Source: Arthrobacter sp. ISL-65
Lineage (GTDB): Bacteria > Actinomycetota > Actinomycetes > Actinomycetales > Micrococcaceae
Assembly: GCF_018613795.1 (NCBI RefSeq)
Contig: NZ_JAGGPN010000020.1
Location: 368,862 to 432,861, forward strand
Reading direction: 5' to 3'
DNA length: 64,000 nucleotides
The position numbers and the translations under genes were made by a program. The notes under the pieces are model-generated. The model was not told where the DNA came from and did not search any database. It saw nothing but the letters and a program-made list of their open reading frames with translations. Numbering within the stretch: position 1 is the stretch's first letter; each line of letters starts with the position of its first letter. This document shows positions 60,028 to 64,000 of the stretch, piece after piece.

Positions 60028-62256
60028 ATGCTCGACGCCGATTTGGCCCACGAACGGGACTATGTAGCCGGTCTGTACACCCGGCTTGATGAACTGCGCG
60101 AGGAAAAGCGCGCCCAACTGGCCCAGGTGCGCCGTGCCGGAGCAATCGGCACCATGCAGAACGTCTCCGAACGCGACGCCTTTGCGGCCCTGTACGAGGA
60201 CCGCCTCGCCCAGCTCGACGCCGTCGATGACCGCCTGGTCTTTGGCCGGCTGGACCTGGACTCCGGTGAGGCGCAGTACATCGGCCGCATCGGTCTCACC
60301 ACCGAGGACCTCGTCCGGCTGATGGTGGACTGGCGCGCGCCGGAGGCCGGCCACTTTTACCAGGCCACGGCGTTTGACCGGCAGGGAGTGCGCCGGCGCC
60401 GGCACCTGATCCTGCAGGGCCGCGAGGTCAAGGCCATCGAGGACGACGTCCTGGATGCGGACATGCTTTCCGACTCCGACTCGCTGCAGGGGGAGGGCGC
60501 GCTGCTGGCCGCCCTGAACTCCAAGCGCACCGGCCGGATGTCGGACATCGTGGGGACCATCCAGTCCGAGCAGGACAGGATCATCCGGTCCTCCATCTCC
60601 GGCGCCCTTGTGGTCCAGGGCGGCCCCGGCACCGGAAAAACCGCCGTGGCCCTGCACCGCGCAGCGTACCTGCTGTACACCCACCGTGACCGGCTCAAGT
60701 CCGCCGGCGTGCTGCTCGTGGGCCCGTCGTCGTCGTTCATGAAATACATCGAACGTGTCCTGCCGTCGCTGGGCGAAACCGGCGTGGTCATGGCCAGCCT
60801 CGGCAGGCTCATGCCCGGCGTCAACGCGGTGCCGGAGCAGGAGGCGGACGTTGCCGCCATCAAGGGCCGGCTGGAGATGGCCAAGGTCATCGCCAATGCC
60901 GTGGCCAACCGGCAGCGCATTCCGGCCGAAAACCGGATCCTGGAAGTGGACGGCCGCAAGCTGACCCTCACGCCCCGGCAGGTCCGGCGCGCCCGTGAAC
61001 GCGCACGCTCCACCGGGAAGCCGCACAACGAAGCCCGCGTTACTTTCGTCAAGATCCTGCTCCGCGAGCTGACCGAGCAGCTGACCGAGCTCGTCGAGGC
61101 CGGCAACATCGGCAACAACGCCGACCGCTCGTACCTCGCCGAGGACGTGCGGGCAGCCCGTGACGTGCGCGTCGCGCTGAACCTGTGCTGGATGCCGATG
61201 ACGCCCGAGAAGCTCGTGGGCGAACTCCTCAGCAAGCCTGCCTTCCTTGAAGCCTGCACCCCCGGTCTGACCGCCAGGGAACGCGAGCTCCTGCTGCGGG
61301 CTCCGGATGCGCCCTGGACCGAGGCCGACGTCCCCCTGCTCGACGAAGCAGCGGAGCTCCTCGGTGAACTGGATCCCGCTGCAGGTCGCGGCCTCGCCCA
61401 GCAGGAGCATGACCGGGCCCGCGCCCTGGCCAACGCCCGGCAGACCCTGGTCAACATGGAGTCGGCGGGCGTCGATGTGCTGATGTCCGCCGAGGAACTC
61501 GTGGAACAGAACGAGGAACGAGAGGCCCGCCTCACCGCCGCCGAGCGTGCCACCAGCGACCGCACCTGGGCCTTCGGACATATCGTCGTCGACGAGGCAC
61601 AGGAACTTTCGCCCATGCAGTGGCGGCTCCTGGTCCGCCGCTGCCCGCTCAAGTCCTTCACCATCGTCGGGGACATCGCCCAGACCAGTTCCGTAGCCGG
61701 GGCGAAGTCCTGGCAGGGAGCCCTCGCACCGATGTTCGGCGACCGCTGGCAGTTGGAGGAGCTCACGGTGAACTACCGGACGCCGTCGCAAATCGCCGAA
61801 GCGGCGGCACGCATGGCCAACGCCGCCGGCCTGGTGGTCTCCGCCCCGAAGGCCGTCCGGGAAGGCCGCTGGTCGCCGATCATCGACCGCGTGGAGAGGT
61901 CGGGCCTCGTGGACCGGCTCGTGGAGGTCCTTCCCGAGGAGCTCCAAGCGCTCGACGGCGGCCTGCTAGCAGTGATTGCCGATGGCGACCTGCTGCGGGA
62001 GGCCACCGCCGCGCTGCGCGCGAAGTATGGCTCCCGGCTCGGTACGGGTGCCGGCAGCTACGAACAGGACGTGGTGGTCATCAGCCCGCGGGAAGCCAAG
62101 GGCCTTGAGTTCGACGGCGTCGTGGTCCTGGAACCGAGCGCCATGCTGAACCACGAGCACGGCAGGGTTGGCGATCTGTACGTTGCCATGACCCGCCCCA
62201 CCCAGCGGCTTCGGCTTATCGCGGCCGCGGACGTTCCGGCGGGCATCGAGCGTTAA
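60028..62256 (+). CDS. HelD-type RNA polymerase-associated helicase
   Basis: A 742-residue superfamily 1 ATPase of the UvrD/HelD group. The N-terminal antiparallel coiled coil (ERDYVAGLYTRLDELREEKRAQLAQVRR) is what HelD inserts into RNA polymerase. Helicase motifs are QGGPGTGKTAVALHRAAYLLY (I), HIVVDEAQELSPMQWRLLVRR (II), GDIAQTSS (III) and VNYRTPSQIAEAAA (IV), with VISPREAKGLEFDGVVVL and YVAMTRPTQRLRL toward the end. Length and order fit the actinobacterial class that releases stalled polymerase and can confer rifamycin tolerance (HelR). No rifamycin-associated element precedes it, so constitutive expression is likely. Confidence 0.9.
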   Translation: MLDADLAHERDYVAGLYTRLDELREEKRAQLAQVRRAGAIGTMQNVSERDAFAALYEDRLAQLDAVDDRLVFGRLDLDSGEAQYIGRIGLTTEDLVRLMVDWRAPEAGHFYQATAFDRQGVRRRRHLILQGREVKAIEDDVLDADMLSDSDSLQGEGALLAALNSKRTGRMSDIVGTIQSEQDRIIRSSISGALVVQGGPGTGKTAVALHRAAYLLYTHRDRLKSAGVLLVGPSSSFMKYIERVLPSLGETGVVMASLGRLMPGVNAVPEQEADVAAIKGRLEMAKVIANAVANRQRIPAENRILEVDGRKLTLTPRQVRRARERARSTGKPHNEARVTFVKILLRELTEQLTELVEAGNIGNNADRSYLAEDVRAARDVRVALNLCWMPMTPEKLVGELLSKPAFLEACTPGLTARERELLLRAPDAPWTEADVPLLDEAAELLGELDPAAGRGLAQQEHDRARALANARQTLVNMESAGVDVLMSAEELVEQNEEREARLTAAERATSDRTWAFGHIVVDEAQELSPMQWRLLVRRCPLKSFTIVGDIAQTSSVAGAKSWQGALAPMFGDRWQLEELTVNYRTPSQIAEAAARMANAAGLVVSAPKAVREGRWSPIIDRVERSGLVDRLVEVLPEELQALDGGLLAVIADGDLLREATAALRAKYGSRLGTGAGSYEQDVVVISPREAKGLEFDGVVVLEPSAMLNHEHGRVGDLYVAMTRPTQRLRLIAAADVPAGIER

Positions 62257-62349
62257 TATTTCCGGGGCAGGCCGGGCCGATCGCGGCCCGGCCTGTCTCC
62301 AGCCCTTCACGAGGGTCCAGGGGCCGCTGATCCTGCTAACTTAGAAGGC

Positions 62350-63663
62350 GTGCCACAACTAAACGACCTCGAATCCCAGCAGAACGACCCCAGCTTTGCC
62401 AACATCTGGCAGGAGCTCAAATGGCGCGGCCTTGTCCACGTATCCACCGACGAGGTGGAACTGGAGAAGCTCCTCGCCGGGGAACCGGTCACTTATTACT
62501 GCGGATTCGATCCCACCGCGCCGAGCCTTCACCTGGGAAACCTGGTCCAGCTCCTCCTCATGAGGCGGCTTCAGCTGGCCGGCCACAAGCCGCTGGGGCT
62601 CGTGGGAGGCTCCACCGGGCTGATCGGCGATCCGCGTCCGACGGCGGAACGCACCCTGAACACCAAGGACACCGTTTCCGAGTGGGTCGGCTACCTGCAG
62701 GCCCAGGTCCGCCGTTTCCTCAGCTTCGACGGCGCCAACGCCGCACGGATGGTCAACAACCTCGACTGGACTGCGCCGCTGAGCGCAATCGACTTCCTCC
62801 GCGAGGTCGGCAAGCACTTCCGCGTGGGAACGATGCTGCGCAAGGACGCCGTGGCTTCACGCCTCAGCTCCGACGAAGGCATCAGCTACACGGAGTTCAG
62901 CTACCAGATCCTGCAGGGCATGGATTACCTCCAGCTCCACCGTGATTACGGCTGCATGCTACAGACCGGCGGATCGGACCAGTGGGGCAACCTCACAAGC
63001 GGTACCGAACTGATCCGCAAGGTTGAGGGCAAGACGGTTCATGCCCTGAGCACTCCGCTCATCACCAACGCCGACGGCACCAAGTTCGGCAAGAGCGAGG
63101 GCAACGCCATCTGGCTGGACTCTGCCATGGTCAGCCCGTACACCTTCTACCAGTTCTGGCTGAACACCGCTGACGCGGATGTTGTGGACCGGCTGAAGGT
63201 GTTCACTTTCCTGACCCGGGCCGAGATCGAGGAAGTGGCGGCGTCTGTCGCCGAGCGCCCGTTCGCCCGCGAAGGCCAGAGGAAGCTCGCCTACGAAGTG
63301 ACGGCGCTGGTCCACGGAGCCGAAGCCACAGAAAAGGTCATTGCTGCCTCCGCCGCTGTGTTCGGAAACGGCGATCTGTCGGTGCTCGACGAGCAGACGC
63401 TGGCCGCGGCGACGGCCGAACTGCCGTCAGCTTCCGTGGACGGAACGGGGCTAGGCATCATCGATCTGCTGGTTGCCTCGGGGCTGTCGGACAGCAAGTC
63501 TGCGGCGCGCCGGGTCGTCGGCGAGGGCGGCGCCTATGTCAACAACGCGAAGGTCACGGACCCGGACGCGGTGATCTCCCCGTCCCAGCTCCTGCACGGC
63601 AAGTACCTGCTGCTCCGCCGCGGCAAGAAGAACCTGGCCACGGTCCAGGTGACCGGCGCCTAG
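62350..63663 (+). CDS. tyrS: Tyrosine-tRNA ligase
   Basis: A 437-residue class I synthetase. GFDPTAPSLHLGNLVQLLLM holds the HIGH-like motif, QTGGSDQWGNLTSGTELI the tyrosine-binding helix, and KFGKSEGNAIWLD the KMSKS equivalent. A C-terminal S4 RNA-binding domain (GLSDSKSAARRVVGEGGAYVNN) completes it. GTG at 62350. A stable hairpin follows that also holds the promoter for the rRNA operon. Confidence 0.97.
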   Translation: MPQLNDLESQQNDPSFANIWQELKWRGLVHVSTDEVELEKLLAGEPVTYYCGFDPTAPSLHLGNLVQLLLMRRLQLAGHKPLGLVGGSTGLIGDPRPTAERTLNTKDTVSEWVGYLQAQVRRFLSFDGANAARMVNNLDWTAPLSAIDFLREVGKHFRVGTMLRKDAVASRLSSDEGISYTEFSYQILQGMDYLQLHRDYGCMLQTGGSDQWGNLTSGTELIRKVEGKTVHALSTPLITNADGTKFGKSEGNAIWLDSAMVSPYTFYQFWLNTADADVVDRLKVFTFLTRAEIEEVAASVAERPFAREGQRKLAYEVTALVHGAEATEKVIAASAAVFGNGDLSVLDEQTLAAATAELPSASVDGTGLGIIDLLVASGLSDSKSAARRVVGEGGAYVNNAKVTDPDAVISPSQLLHGKYLLLRRGKKNLATVQVTGA

Positions 63664-63685
63664 CAGCGGAACCGGCCAATTGCAG

Positions 63686-63722
63686 GCTCCTCCGCAGCCG
63701 ATTTGCTCGGCCGCGGGGGAGC
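63686..63722 (+). terminator. Long hairpin downstream of tyrS
   Basis: Sixteen-base arms (63686-63701 with 63707-63722), paired except for one A-C mismatch and one T-G pair, around loop TTTGC. It ends the tyrS transcript by position, though no T-run follows. The 3' arm and spacer overlap the rRNA promoter -35 element. Confidence 0.7.
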
Positions 63723-63731
63723 GTGTAATGT
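63703..63731 (+). promoter_or_regulatory. Strong rRNA operon promoter (P1)
   Basis: TTGCTC (-35, 63703-63708) and TAATGT (-10, 63726-63731) have the ideal 17-base spacing, followed by a GC-rich discriminator-like region. Transcription should start near 63738. It drives the leader that ends the window. Confidence 0.75.
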
Positions 63732-63737
63732 CTTCTG

Positions 63738-64000
63738 AGTCGCCGCCGCTGAGCGGTGACAACCCCCTTCACTGAGAAGCAATTCTTCAACTTCAAAGCA
63801 TGTAATGAAGAAGAGCTTCCATTAGTGCTGGGCGGATTCATTCCATGAGGTAAATATCGGGTGAACAACCCGGATTTGCAAAGTGAAAATGAATGAAATA
63901 AGCTAGAAACATCGCAGCGAAGAAATGCGAAACATGAATTCCTGAAATTGATTCGGAATCGTTTCGAGAAGTATTCGAATGTGTCTGTTGTTTGAGAACT
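63738..64000 (+). ncRNA. Leader of an rRNA operon (16S gene begins beyond the window)
   Basis: About 260 bases of sudden AT-rich, gene-free sequence end with TGTTGTTTGAGAACT (63986-64000), the boxA-like antitermination sequence that precedes 16S rRNA in Arthrobacter and mycobacteria. No 16S sequence is present. Inverted stretches such as GATTCGGAATC may take part in processing stems. The region has no protein-coding frame I trust. Confidence 0.75.
63876..63904 (+). promoter_or_regulatory. Possible second rRNA promoter (P2)
   Basis: TTGCAA (63876-63881) and TAAGCT (63899-63904) are 17 bases apart inside the AT-rich leader. Tandem promoters are usual for rRNA operons, but chance matches are likely in AT-rich sequence. 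Confidence 0.4.

Overview
The window is 64 kb of high-GC actinobacterial chromosome, most like the Arthrobacter/Pseudarthrobacter group of the Micrococcales. The evidence is the GC-rich codon usage with many GTG and TTG starts, and conserved actinobacterial gene orders: dapA-rnj-ftsK-pgsA-cinA-clgR, DUF3046-recA-recX-miaB-miaA-dapF, a lexA/LysM-protein divergon, hisC-B-H-A, argCJBDFR-GH, and a mycothiol-dependent-enzyme family member. I see no prophage, transposon, CRISPR array, tRNA gene or plasmid signature. This is core chromosome, ending in the leader of an rRNA operon just beyond the right edge.

Layout. 1-13.8 kb: end of dapA, RNase J, FtsK, PgsA, CinA, a ClgR-type regulator, a MarR regulator, then recA/recX and the miaB-miaA-dapF run. 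13.8-19.3 kb: hflX behind a probable leaderless leader peptide, a DinG-like helicase, and lexA divergent from a LysM protein resembling the SOS division inhibitors, with SOS boxes between. 19.3-25.2 kb: histidine genes (hisC, hisB, hisH, a small membrane protein, hisA/priA), an SseB-family protein and an MFS carrier. 25.2-29 kb: DUF1844 protein, infC (ATT start, very long Ala/Pro/Lys tail), rpmI, rplT and a TrmH-type rRNA methyltransferase. 29-35 kb: membrane and stress genes, a Nudix hydrolase, a radical SAM protein under an SOS-like box, a SIMPL protein and an HExxH protein. 35.3-39 kb: pheST. 39-46.7 kb, all on the minus strand: fatty acid desaturase, quinone oxidoreductase, a 1334-residue Pls/PosA-type single-module NRPS, and an M1 aminopeptidase. 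46.8-55.5 kb: arginine genes behind an ARG-box-like region. 55.6-62.3 kb: mycothiol-dependent enzyme family protein, alkylation repair (Ada-AraC-AlkA fusion, Ogt, Mpg), apt and a HelD-type helicase. 62.3-64 kb: tyrS and an rRNA operon promoter and leader.

How the genes fit together. Four SOS-type sites (recA, lexA, LysM protein, radical SAM gene) suggest one LexA regulon represented at three loci in this window. Arginine, histidine and diaminopimelate enzymes form anabolic blocks. A cluster of translation genes (infC-rpmI-rplT-TrmH, pheST, tyrS, rRNA leader, miaA/miaB, hflX) shows RNA-level control features. The most distinctive accessory locus is the Pls-like synthetase with its M1 peptidase. 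Its domain plan (A, T, six membrane segments, three hexapeptide-repeat domains) and a hand-read specificity code with an acidic pocket residue suggest a membrane-bound synthetase for an isopeptide of a basic amino acid, with a candidate degrading enzyme beside it. All assignments are by reading motifs. No database search was run.
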